DNA of 64,000 nucleotides, taken from NCBI RefSeq assembly GCF_030272615.1, contig NC_081410.1, forward strand, positions 260,510,437 through 260,574,436, in the 5' to 3' direction. Source of the DNA: Cryptomeria japonica (Eukaryota > Streptophyta > Pinopsida > Cupressales > Cupressaceae). This document shows positions 44,641 to 57,052 of this stretch, in pieces; the first letter of the stretch is position 1; the number at the start of each line of letters is the position of its first letter. Both the position numbers and the translations under genes were made by a program. The notes under the pieces are model-generated. The model saw only the letters and a program-made list of their open reading frames with translations, was not told the origin of the DNA and did not search any database.

Positions 44641-46650
44641 CTTGTTGAATTTTAAAAGTTTTACTAAATGAAGTTGGAGATTTTTGTTCATACAAAAACA
44701 TTTCAGTTTGATTCTCATTATTTTTAATTATGAAATTCATCATATTTTCATTATAAGTCAATTGGATATGGTAGAGAAGTGAATTACCTTCATTTAATCT
44801 TTTTTAGCATTGAGATCCATTGAAATTTGAAGAAGATATTACTATTTTTCCAAAAACTATCAAAACACTCACTAGGGTTTCCAATGAGTGGGAAAAAAAT
44901 GTATTTTTGGCCTTTTCACCGTTAAAAACTCACACCATTGGTTGCAAAGGCTCTTGTAAAAATTTCATTTCTCTTTCTTGCAGGTCTCCAAAACCTCTCA
45001 TACACATGCTAGATTTGATTTATTGGTCTGATATTCTTCATGTATCAGACCTCTCGGATAGCAGCATAGAGAAAGTGGAATATAAGATAGGTGAGAGTGA
45101 AGTGCCTTGGATGGAATGTTGGAAGAGATGTGTGGGACTCCTGCACACCCCATAGAAGCATTTAGAAGCCATAAAAAAGTTCCATATACCAAATATAAAT
45201 GACTGTCCTAAGGGTACCAATTGCGACAATCATAATTTTACCAGTGATACTGCCTACTCAAATAGGTTATGTTTGGAAACCCCAGGTGTGGATATGTAAT
45301 GGTAATGAAATGTCCTAAGAGTAGCCCTTACACCAGTATGCACAAACCTTGGTGTCATAAGGGTGTTGGTGTGGCCTTGGGCCAATGGTGGTTGACTGTT
45401 ACAATTAGGACAATGATCTCAAACACAATTTACGGTGTTTATAACTCTAATGTCCCAATCTACTTGTATATATTTTCACAAAACAATGAACAACCCAACC
45501 ATAGCTATTAATAAGATTTGCCCATAAAATGCATGCAAAACATATCATCATTGATAGGATAATTGACTTGCATTTAGTAAGAGACCTCAATGAGTGGAGT
45601 TTCATGCTGAAAAAAGTACTTGCAATAAAGATATTGAAATCAACTAGACATTATGCATTAAAAAATCCACAAGGAAGATCTAATATTTATGAATGAAATT
45701 GCAAATCAATCTAAGTTACATGTTTGATATCTTACTTATATCATGACAACATAAAATGTATATATGCACTCAACATACCTCTTTGCTTGTTTATTTGAGA
45801 ATGTTGCTAGGAATTATTAGGTGAATGATACATTGATCTACACATGAATCACTTGTACTTTCCTGATACTTTCATCCCTTGGTCAAGGCCGCGTACCCCC
45901 TAACACTTGAAGATTGTTTCCACCCTCTTGGTTACTTGAAGTCCATGCTCAAATCACACTAAATCACAATAGTTAGTACAAAATAGTGACCATAGCCAAG
46001 GAAGCCCAAATTTACTCATACTCAACATAATAAGAAATAACTAAATCATCTGGACCATTATTCATAACATAACCTCTTTTTCACATCATGGAAGGCCAAA
46101 ATTACAAGGATCATGCTTCTTCGAAGGAGCCATTGTTCAGAGCCACCAAAATATCAACAAGAGTAGAATCTATTAGGCTCATACAATTTTAGGACATATA
46201 AAGAGTTGAATCAAAAGAGAGAAAAAAAATGAAAATTGTTGAAATATAATCTTCACAATTCTATCATCACGAGTGCAAACAATCCAGTGAGGAGGACAAA
46301 GCTGAATAGTGTGATGAGGATTAGAGCCATCCAATCTAGGAGGCATAATATGAGACTCTTTCTGAACCAATTCTAAGGGCTATTATGATTTGAAGCTTCT
46401 CTTAAATCCTCACATTTTGTTATCACATAATGAGGTAGAAGAGGCAGATTCAAAGTCTTAGAATGAGGTCGATATATATATGGATGGTAATATATGAAAG
46501 ATATATGAAGGCCATGGTAGAAGAGAATAATTACTTCACACTAAGTGAAGTTATGGAGGTAGTTTCCATGGATGTTGTTTATGGTGAAAAGTGGATAAAA
46601 CAATATTTAAAGACTAAATGAATTCAACCACAAAACCCTAGCCTAACAAC
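44641..46650. other. Interval without recognisable gene
   Basis: The frame at 44820-45155 and others here show no recognisable domain. No repeat arrays were seen. Confidence 0.5.
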
Positions 46651-46920
46651 AACAAAGATCCACCATAACATATGAAGATTACCTAAGACAATGCAAATCA
46701 AATGAAATCACAAAGATTATACCATCACATGTCCAATAGGGTTTGGATCTCCATTCTTCCTATCTCCATTGATCTTGCTTGATATATTTGCTCTCAAATT
46801 TTATGTGCACAAGAGCTCAACAAAGAACAGAAATGTGGTTGCAAGTAGGATCACATATGAAAGTTCAAAAGCGTAGTGTAGTCGAGTAATCATCGGGGCT
46901 TGATAATGAAGAAAGCATCT

Positions 46921-46935
46921 CCTTATATAAAATAC
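46921..46935 (-). promoter_or_regulatory. TATA box of gypsy LTR
   Basis: The minus strand reads TTTTATATAAGGAGATG, a TATA box just downstream of the shared U3 segment. It places the R region to the left, so this LTR copy extends beyond the part shared with 57053. Confidence 0.5.
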
Positions 46936-46952
46936 ACTATAAGAAATGGAGG

Positions 46953-47353
46953 GATAAGATTGAGAGGTGTAAAAGATAAATGGTCGGCTATGATTAAAGG
47001 GCAGGTAGAGAAAATAAGAAAATAATGAGAGGGTAGGTAGTGTAGGAATAAAGAGATGAATGCCATGTGTCATAGGTAGAAAAGGCTAATGAATTAATTA
47101 ATTAAATAAATATTTATTTAATTAATAGAGGAAGTGAGATTAATTAAATAAATAAAATATTTATTTAATTTAGGAAAAAGGATAATTTAAATAAATAAAT
47201 GTATTTATTTAAATGAGAAATAAGGCTAGAAGAGGATAAATGAAATTAATTAAATAAATAAAGATTTATTTAATTAATAGAAGAATTAGGCTTAGATAAT
47301 TAAATAAATAAAGATATTTATTTAATTAAACTGGACAGTTTTGGGTGTCTACA
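46953..47353 (-). repeat. Gypsy 3' LTR, U3 part
   Basis: On the minus strand it starts TGTAGACACCCAAAACTGTC directly after the polypurine tract. It matches 57053-57452 nearly base for base, including the repeated ATTAATTAAATAAATAAA blocks. Beyond 46953 to the left the LTR appears to continue (TATA box, then sequence to about 46660) but the right copy does not. Confidence 0.8.
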
Positions 47354-47369
47354 TTTTGCCCCTCTTTGA
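47354..47369 (-). other. Gypsy polypurine tract
   Basis: The minus strand reads TCAAAGAGGGGCAAAA directly before the LTR start. It is identical in core to the tract at 1790-1803. Confidence 0.75.
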
Positions 47370-47874
47370 GACAATGCAGCTTGTCGTGTTGTTTCAAAGA
47401 AGATAAGATGAACTGATACAAAGTTGCCCCAAGATAGGAATGATATGCCCCCTCGAGAGATTGGATGAAAATGTCTGGAAAGATTGCAGACAATCTCTTG
47501 ATAAGAAAGATAGGCTAGAAAGGGTTGACCAGATAGGATAGAGTGACAGAGTCACGGGATAATGAAGACTGACTCGAGAAATGAGGGCTAGGGCTAGGGC
47601 TAGGGATAAGGAAGTCTATAAGATAGACCACGAAGGAAAACATCCTCATTGTCATCCACACATCCAAGAGATCAGAGTGCAGAGAGATAAGAGAGCAGTC
47701 ATCAACGATGGCATTGGTGCACAGATTCAATCGCGTTCACCGATTTCAGAGGCCAGCAGATGTAGGAGAGCCGGTAAGTACCACAAAACCTCCTTGTACT
47801 TTGTCACAATAAATGTTGTCATTAATGCATGCTAGGTAGAGCAATAAATGTGCATTTAGGTATGTCAAACAAGG

Positions 47875-48090
47875 TCAAAAAATGTCGAGGTGGGTCTATG
47901 CTGGTGCCAGGTGCATCTGCGTTGGTGCCAGATGTGTTTGTGCCATAAAAAACATCTGTGCCAAATGCGAACGCTTCTGCGTTGGGCAGGCATGTCTGTG
48001 CTATGTGGGCACATCTGTGCAGAGCAGGTGCATTTGTGCAATATGTAAGCGCATTTATGTCATGAAGGTTCATTTGTGTCTTCAAGGCCA
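47875..48090 (+). repeat. Degenerate GTGC tract upstream of PMD
   Basis: Units such as GGTGCATCTGCGTTGGTGCC and GGTGCATTTGTGCAATATG recur every 15-25 bases on the plus strand. It precedes the PMD exon as the similar tract at 970-1290 does in the left element. Confidence 0.5.
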
Positions 48091-48269
48091 AATCGACAGT
48101 TCTGTGATGAACATACGATGTCGATTGGATAAGCTGCTAAGAGGATACACTCAAGCAGGTCCTCTAGGGAAGACTAGGATAGCAGATAGGACTAGGATTG
48201 ACAATTCTGTGATAGAACATACGTTTCCAATTAGGAAACTACTCAAGAGGATACACTCAAGCAGAGGCC

Positions 48270-48620
48270 CTAGGATAGGATAGATCAAGGCACTTTGTGA
48301 TGAACAGTGAGTACCAAGACATAGTACTTTGTGATGAACATGGAGTACTAATATGAGAAGCACTTTGTGATGAACAGGGAATGCAAATATGAGCAGCACT
48401 TTGTGATGAATAGGGAGTGCAAAAACACATAGTACTTTGTGATGAACAGTGAGTACCACTAGGATAAAAAGCAACATTTTGTGATGAACAGGGAATGCCA
48501 CTAGGATAGAAGTAACACTTTGTGATGAACAGTGAGTGTCACTAGGATAGAATATCATAAGCACTTAAGATAAAAAGCAACATTTTGTGATGAACGGGGA
48601 ATGCCACTATGACTGACATG
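48270..48620 (+). repeat. Minisatellite ACTTTGTGATGAACAGGGAG
   Basis: About eight units of 35-60 bases, each with the core (A)CTTTGTGATGAACAGNGANT, followed by a variable stretch such as GCCACTAGGATAGAAG. Two more diverged units (TTCTGTGATGAACATACG, TTCTGTGATAGAACATACG) lie upstream at about 48098 and 48207. The array ends 20 bases before the PMD 3' splice site. Confidence 0.85.
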
Positions 48621-48640
48621 ATTGATTTTCTTGACTGCAG

Positions 48641-49085
48641 GAGTACCTACCTATGCTAGAGTCACGGGAGAGATTCACATCGACTCAGAGGTTATGACCA
48701 GAGCTGAAATTTGAGGACAGAGCCATGATTGAGGTTATGGGTTTATGATTTAATTTGTATGTGCCTGAGTTTCGGGTGAACATGGGATTGCTGACTGCAC
48801 TTGCTGAGAGATGGCATTTTGAGACATGCACATTCCATTTGCAAATGGGTGAGATGACAATCACCTTAGAGGATGTGTACGGGATTCTGAGGATACCGAT
48901 CGATGGGGAGTTGATTCCCTATGATCGAGACGGAGACAGGGATGCCCTGAGATGAGTATTTCAGGATCCGGGATTGGAGATGAGGGCTGGACATGTGGCA
49001 TGGGACATGATGACATGGACTAGATTGGCACTACCATCTATACTGGCAGGAGTGATCAGTGGGTTCCTATGTCTTGATAGGGTGA
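48641..49085 (+). pseudogene. Plant mobile domain (PMD) pseudogene
   Basis: After a strong 3' splice site (TTGATTTTCTTGACTGCAG, ending 48640) the exon encodes a PMD: FRVNMGLLTALAERWHFE, MGEMTITLEDVYGILRIPID, then DMMTWTRLALPSILAGVISG. It aligns codon by codon with the pseudogene at 616-1. Stops (TGA in QRL*PEL near 48695, TGA in ALR*VFQ at 48953 and others) inactivate it. It runs opposite to the surrounding gypsy-type element, between the integrase tail and the 3' LTR. Such extra antisense genes are known in some plant Ty3/gypsy lineages (Tat/Ogre-type, from general knowledge). Transcription would have to start in or near the 3' LTR. Confidence 0.8.
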
Positions 49086-50654
49086 CATGAGGATTGACTA
49101 TGTAGCCATATGTATTTTGACATCATTGTATCATGACACTTATGATTTTGATATATATATATATGAGATGATTCATCTTTGCGGTAGCTATATGCATGTG
49201 TACCTATGTGATGAGATGTTTCTATGATGTATGTTTCTATGTGATGGTTATGATATGGATGCAAATATGTACATAATGAAATGCACTATTTTTGATTTTT
49301 TATGTTTTTAATGTTATGCCAATGCAAATGTGAATGTATGAAACGCAAATGAATATGATAATGCAAATGTAAAATGTGCTAATATGTGTTGTGTATAGGA
49401 TGTGATGCAATTGTGATATCTATATGTATGTATGAAATGCTTATATGTGGTAATGCAGGTGCAACTACATGAAATGCAAATAGTTTTGGTGTGTCATTAT
49501 ACTCAGTCATGTGATAATGGGCTACACGGACTTGGGAAGGATGATGGAAATCAATCAAGAACGGGGGAAGGAAGATAGAAGATATGAAAGTGAAAGAGCT
49601 TCTTGTGCATTATCATCATTGAGATTTATTATGGCAAGTAGGTTATGACAATCGAGGCATATGTTCGACCTAGAAAGTCATTGTACCTGTTTGCATGGAG
49701 ATAAGAGAGTCTCAAACAAAGAATGCCCCAGTTCATACTAGACTCACAGTGTCCTCATATCCTTGGACAAGTCATAGCATTACTAAGAGACAATCCACAG
49801 ACAACAAATAAAAATAGGTGATGATACCCCATCCTCACCTTTCTAGTCAAAGACATCCTGGAGATAGAATCTCTAGTCAGAGACATCCTGGAAAAGCTAA
49901 AAGACATGTCACCAAAAGATAAAATCAAAAAAAGAAAACCAAGACTCGACACCAACATCTACTGTAGTCCTCAAGTTTAGTGTCTCTTGTCACTTGTATA
50001 AGTCTTATTTGATTGTGGTCACAATGTTTAATTTCACAAAAAGGATAGATAGCACTGAACCATAATGTTGTTTGAGTCTGTTGAAAGATTTGATTTGTTG
50101 AAAGTCCATTGTTGCTGTTGTGTCTCATCTGAAATTGACTGAATCCATGAAATTGATACTTTATTGTGAAGAAGACAAAACTTTATTGTGGATTGGTGAT
50201 GCAAATGTTGCTTTATTGTGGATTATGCGCGGCTAGACTGAAGAAACTGGAAAAAAATGTACTCCTCGAAACATGTGATGCTCTCAGTTCCACACCCATC
50301 ACTAGATGTAGGATTTTCCTTAGCCACAGATAGGAGCTGATTTATTATGGATGAATAGGTTGTGAGTGTGTGCAAAAGTGAAAGGATGAGATGGAATCCT
50401 GAAGGAGGGAGGAGCAATGTCTCTACGCATGGCACTGGTGACCCAGTTTTCACCATGGTACTTGCCCAGGGCGCCACTGAAGTGGTTTTCACCGTTGGAC
50501 GAATTTTTTTTCTATTTTTCTATTTTTTTGGTGTCACAAGGCACCTGTTTACCAGGTTTTCACCAAGTAATGATTTTTTATGTTTTATGATTTTTTTTAT
50601 TTTTATTTTTATTTTTTAAATTTTTTTTATATTTTTGAATAAGGATACTCTGAA
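49086..50654. other. Non-coding interval inside the gypsy derivative
   Basis: No conserved frame on either strand. It includes a short duplication near 49845-49895 (AGTCAAAGACATCCTGGA / AGTCAGAGACATCCTGGA) and a T-rich run at 50500-50640. Confidence 0.5.
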
Positions 50655-50935
50655 GAGCTATGTGTAAAACCTGCGAAGGTGCATGCTATTGATAGGATCA
50701 TCCAAAGGTTCACCCTCTGTGGTTGAGAGCTAATATGCACCAGATCCATATGCTATTGTGATGATGTAAGGACCAAGCTAGTTTGGTTCGAACTTGCCCT
50801 TCTTCTCTCTGTCTTGCTAATTTTTAGGATTTTCTTTGAGAACTAAGTCACCTACCTCAAATGTGCGAGGCTTGACTTTATGATTGTAGCTGCAACGTTC
50901 CTTGATTGAATGATATGTAGCTCAAGCAACTGTCT
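50655..50935 (-). pseudogene. Gypsy integrase C-terminal tail
   Basis: The minus strand reads ATYHSIKERCSYNHKVKPRT, then FEVGDLVLKEN, LGPYIITIAYGSGAY and PINSMHLRRFYT. This is the integrase C-terminal module (GPY/F type) usual at the end of plant Ty3/gypsy pol. TAG stops occur in KN*QDR, PN*LGP and GAY*LST. The integrase core that should precede it is absent, so this is the right-hand edge of a deletion. Confidence 0.8.
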
Positions 50936-51653
50936 TCCTTGATAAAGGAACTAAGATATAATTACTAATGTGTGGACTACGTAGGCCCGCATGCGTGTCA
51001 CCTAAAGAAGTTTGGGCATCCCTAATAACAAAGTTCTTTGAGGAAGCTCCATTAAAGGTCCATGATGTATCGCTAGAAGGGAAAAGATGTCTAGAACAAG
51101 TGGATGAGTGATGAAGGCTTATGATTGAGAAAAGAAGTGAAAGTAGGATAGCATGATGGAGACTTAGGATCAACAAGCGTGCTTTTTGACTTAAAATTTT
51201 AGAACTTTTGCCCCCAGTTATTTTGATATTAGGGGAGATCATCTCTTGCTCTTTTTTCTTTGTAGGATTTTTATCCTTGACTTTGATTTTTGCAAAGTCC
51301 AATAGCTTTTGATTTTGATTTGGACTGAAGGATTTTTCTTTATTTTTGACTTTTAAATTTTTCTGTTCATAGCTTGATTTTTCATCCCCAAATAGTAAGG
51401 GCTTTTGTAATTCTTGTTGATCCAAGTTTGGAAGTGGAGTGGAAATGGAATGAGTGGATGATATGGTAAGGCTATGTGAGATTTCAAGAGGGTTGGCGAT
51501 AAGCTCAATAGATTCTTTGCTAGAACCACTCTTAGGACTATTGATATCAAGAGTTGCTTGCACCACTAGAGGAGATTTGCATTTAGACTTAGAAGCCACA
51601 ACACTAGGCGGTTCACACCCAATTCCTTGCAAATTGTTTATAGATTGTTCCTG

Positions 51654-52225
51654 TCAACTGAATGTCTTAGGAGATAGTGGGAGTTGATCAACATGGAAGA
51701 TACACTCACCACATCCCATGTCTTTAAACTTGAACTTTTCTTTGATCTCTGCTTGTTTTGATGTAGAAGCTTTCAATGATTCTGGACCAACATATGCTGA
51801 AGATGGAACAACCTCTCGATTGACTGGTATTGTTATTTTTGATCTAGGTCGCAGATTGTTGCAATATATGAATGGATTTGGGTCAGCTTTGACAGTCACT
51901 TCAACTCCATTGTGTGGAAACTTAATGCATTGGTGATATGTCGATGGAACTACCCTCATTTCATGAATCCAAGGACGTCCTAGTAATATGTTGTATGTGA
52001 GATCCAGGTCTAGGATTTGATAAACCACATTTTTTGTAACTGGCCCAACTTTGAGAGGTAAGGTGACTGTACCTTTGGATGAACGTTCTTCATCATCATA
52101 TGCTTTAATGGTAATTTTTTTTATAGCATTCACAGTTTTTTTAGAATATCCTAATTTCTTAATAGTGCTCAATGTGCAAATGTTTAGACCTGCTCCTCCA
52201 TCTATCAGGAGTTGTTTTATTCAAT
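51654..52225 (-). pseudogene. Gypsy aspartic protease region
   Basis: The minus strand has IKQLLIDGGAGLNICTLSTI near 52150-52215, with the retropepsin active-site aspartate in DGG(A). It is followed by LPLKVGPVTKNVVYQILDLD and YNILLGRPWIHEMRVVPSTY, then HQCIKFPHNGVEV, all typical of plant Ty3/gypsy protease domains. A TGA lies just before the active site (LHKH*IKQ). The frame continues, after a further stop, into a low-complexity linker to about 51230. No reverse transcriptase follows. Confidence 0.85.
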
Positions 52226-52349
52226 GTTTGTGTAGGAAGGCTTCAATGTGTAAAGATGAATTATGTGGTTGGCTCACGAAGGCATCATTAGCTTCTGTCA
52301 ATGTAAGGGAGTGTGGAACGGAAAGGTATCCCACCATGGATTGAAACTA

Positions 52350-54774
52350 GTCCACGTTCAGATCAGTGGGGACGAAAGTGTCTCTCAAGATTTTGTCAAG
52401 AATGGCTTTATGTGCGAGGGATATGCATAAGAGCTTAAAGATGGAGATAAGCACGAGTGTCTTCCCCAACTGTTCTACAAGGTCATACTTAGGTTTGGTT
52501 GATGAGGAAGTGGTGTTTTTAGCTGGAGCACCTTGTAAAGTGAATTTATCATGATGAGTTGTAACATTACATTCAGAGGTAGGTTCAGAAGAAGATCCAA
52601 TGCCTTTTAGGACAATCTTGGGTCTTTGGGTAAAATTCTCAGGTGTTTTGTCCTTGATGATAATGGTAAAGACATAATTGTCCATTGAAATGTGATTGAT
52701 AGTTGAATCATAGTTATAAGATGCTCTGGTATAGTTGGTTTGGTCATCTATGGCTTTGGCTTTTCCCTTGTCATTCTTTGGGAGTGGTTCCTTAAACATC
52801 TCATGTTCTTGATTGGATGAGTGTCCTTCAATTTCAATGTCACCTCTATCAATAAGATCTTGTATGATGTTCTTCAGTCGATGGAAATTTCTTGTTTTAT
52901 GTCCTTTGCTCTTATGAATTCACAATACTTATCATCATTCCACCAATTTGGTTTGACCTTTGGCTCATATGGAGGCAAATTTGGAATTGTTATTAGCTTG
53001 TTTGCCACTAGTTTCTTGAAAACTGACTCAAGTGATTCTCCCAATGGAGTGCACTTCCTTCGTGACTTTGAAGTTGTTTGAGTATTCACTTGATTGTTTG
53101 TAGAGCTTGATCTAGAAAAAATGATTTTGGGTCATACTATATTGGCATCCACAACACCATCATTGACTGTTTCCTTGTTTTTGTTCGAAAATATTGGCTT
53201 ATCTTTTCCTTTAAAGTCATCTTTGTTTTCCTTGAATATCTTAATGACTTCTTGTTCAATTAGGACCTTCTTTGTTCCTAAGCCTTTTTCAATGACATCT
53301 TTGAAGTTGGACAAACAAGATTTTCTTAGGTCATAACCAATGTCTTTGTTAACATTCTGGGTGAACATCTCTACCATTTGTTTTTGTGGAATTTCACAAG
53401 AGCATCTGCTGGCTAGATTTCTCCATCTTTGTAAAAATGATGAAAAAGATTCTCAATCTTTTTGTTTGGTGTTGCACAAAGTAGTGACTGATATGTCTGT
53501 CTCTAAGTTGTATGAGAAATGTTGGATAAATGCCTCTACTAAGTCACCCCATTACTTAATTCTAGGTGGAAGTTGTGAGAACCATTCTATAGCTTGATCT
53601 CCTAGGCTCTGTGGGAATAATCTCATCAAATATGTCTCTTTTGCTGCTACCTCAATGCAAGCTGTGAAAAATTGTCTTATATGTGCCTTAGGATCCCCTT
53701 TTCCTTTGTACTTATCAAACTTAGGTGTCACAAAGTGTGTAGAAAATGGAGGCATTGGAATGCTTTTGTCAAATGGATAGGGACATATGTCTCTCATTGT
53801 GTAACTTGGCTTTGGTGTATTTATGTCATCCATTTTCTTTTGTAAGTCCTTGATTTGCTATTCCAAATTATTCTTAGGTGGAGATTGACTTCTTGGACCA
53901 TACCCCATGCCTGAACCACTTGGTGGAGGAGGAGCATGTTGCATACATGGATGATATTGATCATACACATGTTCATATGGAGGAGGTCTATAATGATGTT
54001 GCGTATATGGACCACTTGGTATAGAGTCATGGTGAGGAATGGAATATCTACTTTGTCCATGTATACCATACTCTATAGGCATGTCATGAGTTTGTTCTAG
54101 TGTGTTGCCCCCAAATTTGACACGGGGTTTCCTTGTGTCCAAATTTTGATCATGCCTTTGGATATCCAATTGCTTTGGTTGTTGATCCTTAGCATTGGTA
54201 TGTGATTGAGCATTTTTTTTGCATAAGAATTCCATAATGGTCTGCAAAGGTGAGTATCATATGCTTGACCATGTGTGTATGGGACCTCTGGTTTTTAAAA
54301 CAAAGATGATGGTGATTCAGGCACAAGATATGGTCCTCTATTGCCTCCACTATTAGGCCTCCTTTGATCCATGTTGAGGTGAGGTTGTTGCAAAGGTCGA
54401 TTTTCCATTATTTGAGACATGTCAAAATCACGAGGGATCTTGGATCCACTTTGTGCCATCACTTGTAATAAGTATTGTCTATCTCTCCTCATTATTTCCT
54501 CAACTAATCAATTGAAATGGGGGTCCATAATGGAGTCTTCCACTTCTGCTAAATGTATTGAAATGTTGTCCATATTGTCATTGTGTGTACCATTGTTGTT
54601 TATAGTATCCATGTTCTCAACATTTGGAATGTTTCTATAAGCATCCATGTCAAGTAATGTAGTATGATCAAAATTGAAAAAGATATCATTGTCATACTCA
54701 TAGGAACTCATGTTTGCAGACTCTTGAGCCTCTTTAGCTTCTCTCCTAGATTTTTCAGAATGGGTTTCAACCAT
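52350..54774 (-). pseudogene. Gypsy gag
   Basis: It starts at ATG 54774 (MVETHSEKSRREAKEAQESA). A long low-complexity N-terminal part is rich in Pro, His and Tyr (YTQHHYRPPPYEHVYDQYHP). Then comes the retrotransposon gag domain: KFDKYKGKGDPKAHIRQFFT, LFPQSLGDQAIEWFSQLPP and FSSFLQRWRNLASRC. The C-terminal part to about 52350 contains PPYEPKVKPNWWNDDKYCEF. About ten stops and several frameshifts break it. The gag domain is the standard plant Ty3/gypsy type that assembles the particle. Confidence 0.85.
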
Positions 54775-56314
54775 GAACTAGGTATTGACCAAGATGTGAG
54801 AGACTAGATGAAAATGGAAAGAGTATGGAAGACCAAGAGTTGGATGGAATGCAAATGAATCTGAGGTTTACTTGCAATGTCCAAAGTGTAAGACCAAGTA
54901 TGCATGTAGTAGAGTAGGTGTGACTTCCAAAGAGATGATAGTTTCTCTTGATGAGGTAAGTTGACCTTGACTCTAAGTAAGACCAAATGAAACCCAAAGG
55001 TAATAGACCTTGATGAGGGACCACTTAGCAAAATGTTGTTGTATGTAGTGTGTTGACAAAGTAAGATGAGGACAAGCAAGTGACCTTTTGACTCAAGTTT
55101 AGACAAATGTGAATGTAATGTAAGGTATAAAACAATGATGGACTTTGTGAGACCCAAAGACAGGTTGAATGCTAGATGAAAACCCGAAGAGATAGCCTAG
55201 GAAGCTCAAGAATGCTGAAACTGATTGCTCTTGTTTGTTGGACTTAATTTTTCCAATTTGTGAAGTTGTTTTGTTGTGACCCAATCTAAAATTTTGACTG
55301 TATTTCTGTGACAAGAGGACACAATGTTGATGAAGAATCAATGTTTGCAAGTGTTTAGACTCAAAATGACTCAAAGAAAAGTGTGTTGTTTGATGTAAAA
55401 TTATTTTGCATACACTTGAAGACACAAAAGACACAATGTTTTGATGTTTTGTCTTGAATGTTTGATTGTTCAAAATAAGTCAAGCACAATTCTTACGGTT
55501 GGCCAGGACAATAGTTGTTGATTCCCACATGAGGCTATGCTATTCAGAGCGGATTCTTAGATGCTTGACCCCACTGGCTCCACCCTCGACACTCACTTCT
55601 CAGGGCAGCCAAGCATCAATCCCCATGAAAACTCCTCGTGGTGAACTTTGTATCTCTACTAAGAGCCGTATGTGTGTGGGCTGCTCCAGACATTCGACCT
55701 CCTGCCCCAACAACTAGAAGGATTTTGGCTTCTAAAACAAAAAGGTGCTAGTAAGGGCATCCGCTTATGTGGCCATACATGTGGCACTTTCAACTCTATA
55801 AATACAGAAGGCTCCCAGCCGGTAGGGGTTACGCCCTACAAATGATCAAATAAATTTGATCAAACAAGTTTATGGGGAGACATAGTGTTGGTATGAACTA
55901 ATCAACACACGTTATCCATAGTTTTCACCATGGATACAGTCGTTTATAGTGGTTCAGAAGAGGTGGGTTTTCCTCGCTACCACTTGGGTCATTCTCTTCT
56001 CACTAGTAGTCATAATGATCACATGGGGAGACAGGCCCTCTAGAGATTAAACAAAAAGAGCCTATTGCTCAAGAAACAAAAGACACTGGTTCAATTTTAG
56101 TGCACCAATTGAAGTGTTTGCTAGTCTATGAAAATAAGGCACACAATAAAGATAAAAAACCCTTGCCAAAATTCTGCAACAAAGATTTGTTAGTAGTTTT
56201 GCAATAATACCCCTCCTGCAAGCACACAAGTTAGGTAAATTTTAGATCCAAAAGACTTTGTGAAATAGGGGCCTTCAACAATGCATTTTTTTGACCAATT
56301 CAAAGATTTAATTC
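54775..56314 (-). other. Gypsy leader region
   Basis: No conserved coding sequence. It lies between gag and the tandem repeats. A TATA-like CTCTATAAATACAG occurs on the plus strand near 55795, which may belong to another fragment. Confidence 0.4.
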
Positions 56315-57052
56315 ATCATAAAAAAAACCACCTATAAAATTTCAAGAAATTTCTAGAAATGTAAGAAAATCCAAAAAATTTGCTAATTTGCTCCAAAAAT
56401 TAATTTTTTATGAAAAATCATAAAGAATTCATATAAAATTCACAATTGATCCAAAAAATCTAAAATTTTTACTGTACACTTTTGATGACCTTCAAAACCT
56501 ACATAAAAAACTTCCTGCAAAATTTCTAAGCAGTTTGTGAGATATGAGCAAAATAATGTAAAACCCTAATTTTTAAAGATCTGATTTTTTAGGAATGATT
56601 TTGCATCAAATTTAAAATCACAAAAAATAGAGTCTGTGTATAAATTAGAGAGATTTCCAAAAATATAAGAAAATCCAAAAAATTCGCTAATTTTCTCTCA
56701 AAATTAATTTTTCATGAAAATACATAAAAAGTTCATAGAAATTTCAAATATGCTAAAAAATCTCTGATTTTTTAACTTCGAATCTTTGATAATGTTCTTG
56801 ACCTGCAAAAAACATTTGATGCCAAAATTCAAAGCCGTTTGTGAGATCTGATCAAAACAATGAAAAATCCTAATTTTTAAAGATCCGATTTTTTAAAATT
56901 AAAATCACAAAGAATAGATCCTGTGTATAATTATGAGAGATTTCCAAAAATGTAAGAAAATCCAAAACATTTTTTGATTTTCTCTCAAAATTATTTTTTT
57001 ATGAAAATTCATAAACAATTCATAGAAAATTAAAATATGCTCCAATAGATCT
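56315..57052. repeat. Tandem repeat, about 290-bp unit
   Basis: Three partial copies with landmarks TGTAAGAAAATCCAAAAAAT near 56360, TATAAGAAAATCCAAAAAAT near 56660 and TGTAAGAAAATCCAAAACAT near 56947, each followed by TTTGCTC/TTTCTCTCAAAATTAA. They also share ATCCTAATTTTTAAAGATC and CACAAA(G/A)AATAGA. The array directly abuts the U3 segment at 57053, where R-U5 and the primer site would be expected. Confidence 0.75.

Noticed and set aside
47581-47606. GGGCTAGGGCTAGGGCTAGGG as a telomere-like or G-quadruplex motif
   Set aside because: Three and a half units only and no wider context; noted as a simple repeat.
48270-48620. Regular repeats resembling a CRISPR array
   Set aside because: The genome is eukaryotic, units vary in length, spacers are related to each other and no cas genes are present; it is a minisatellite.
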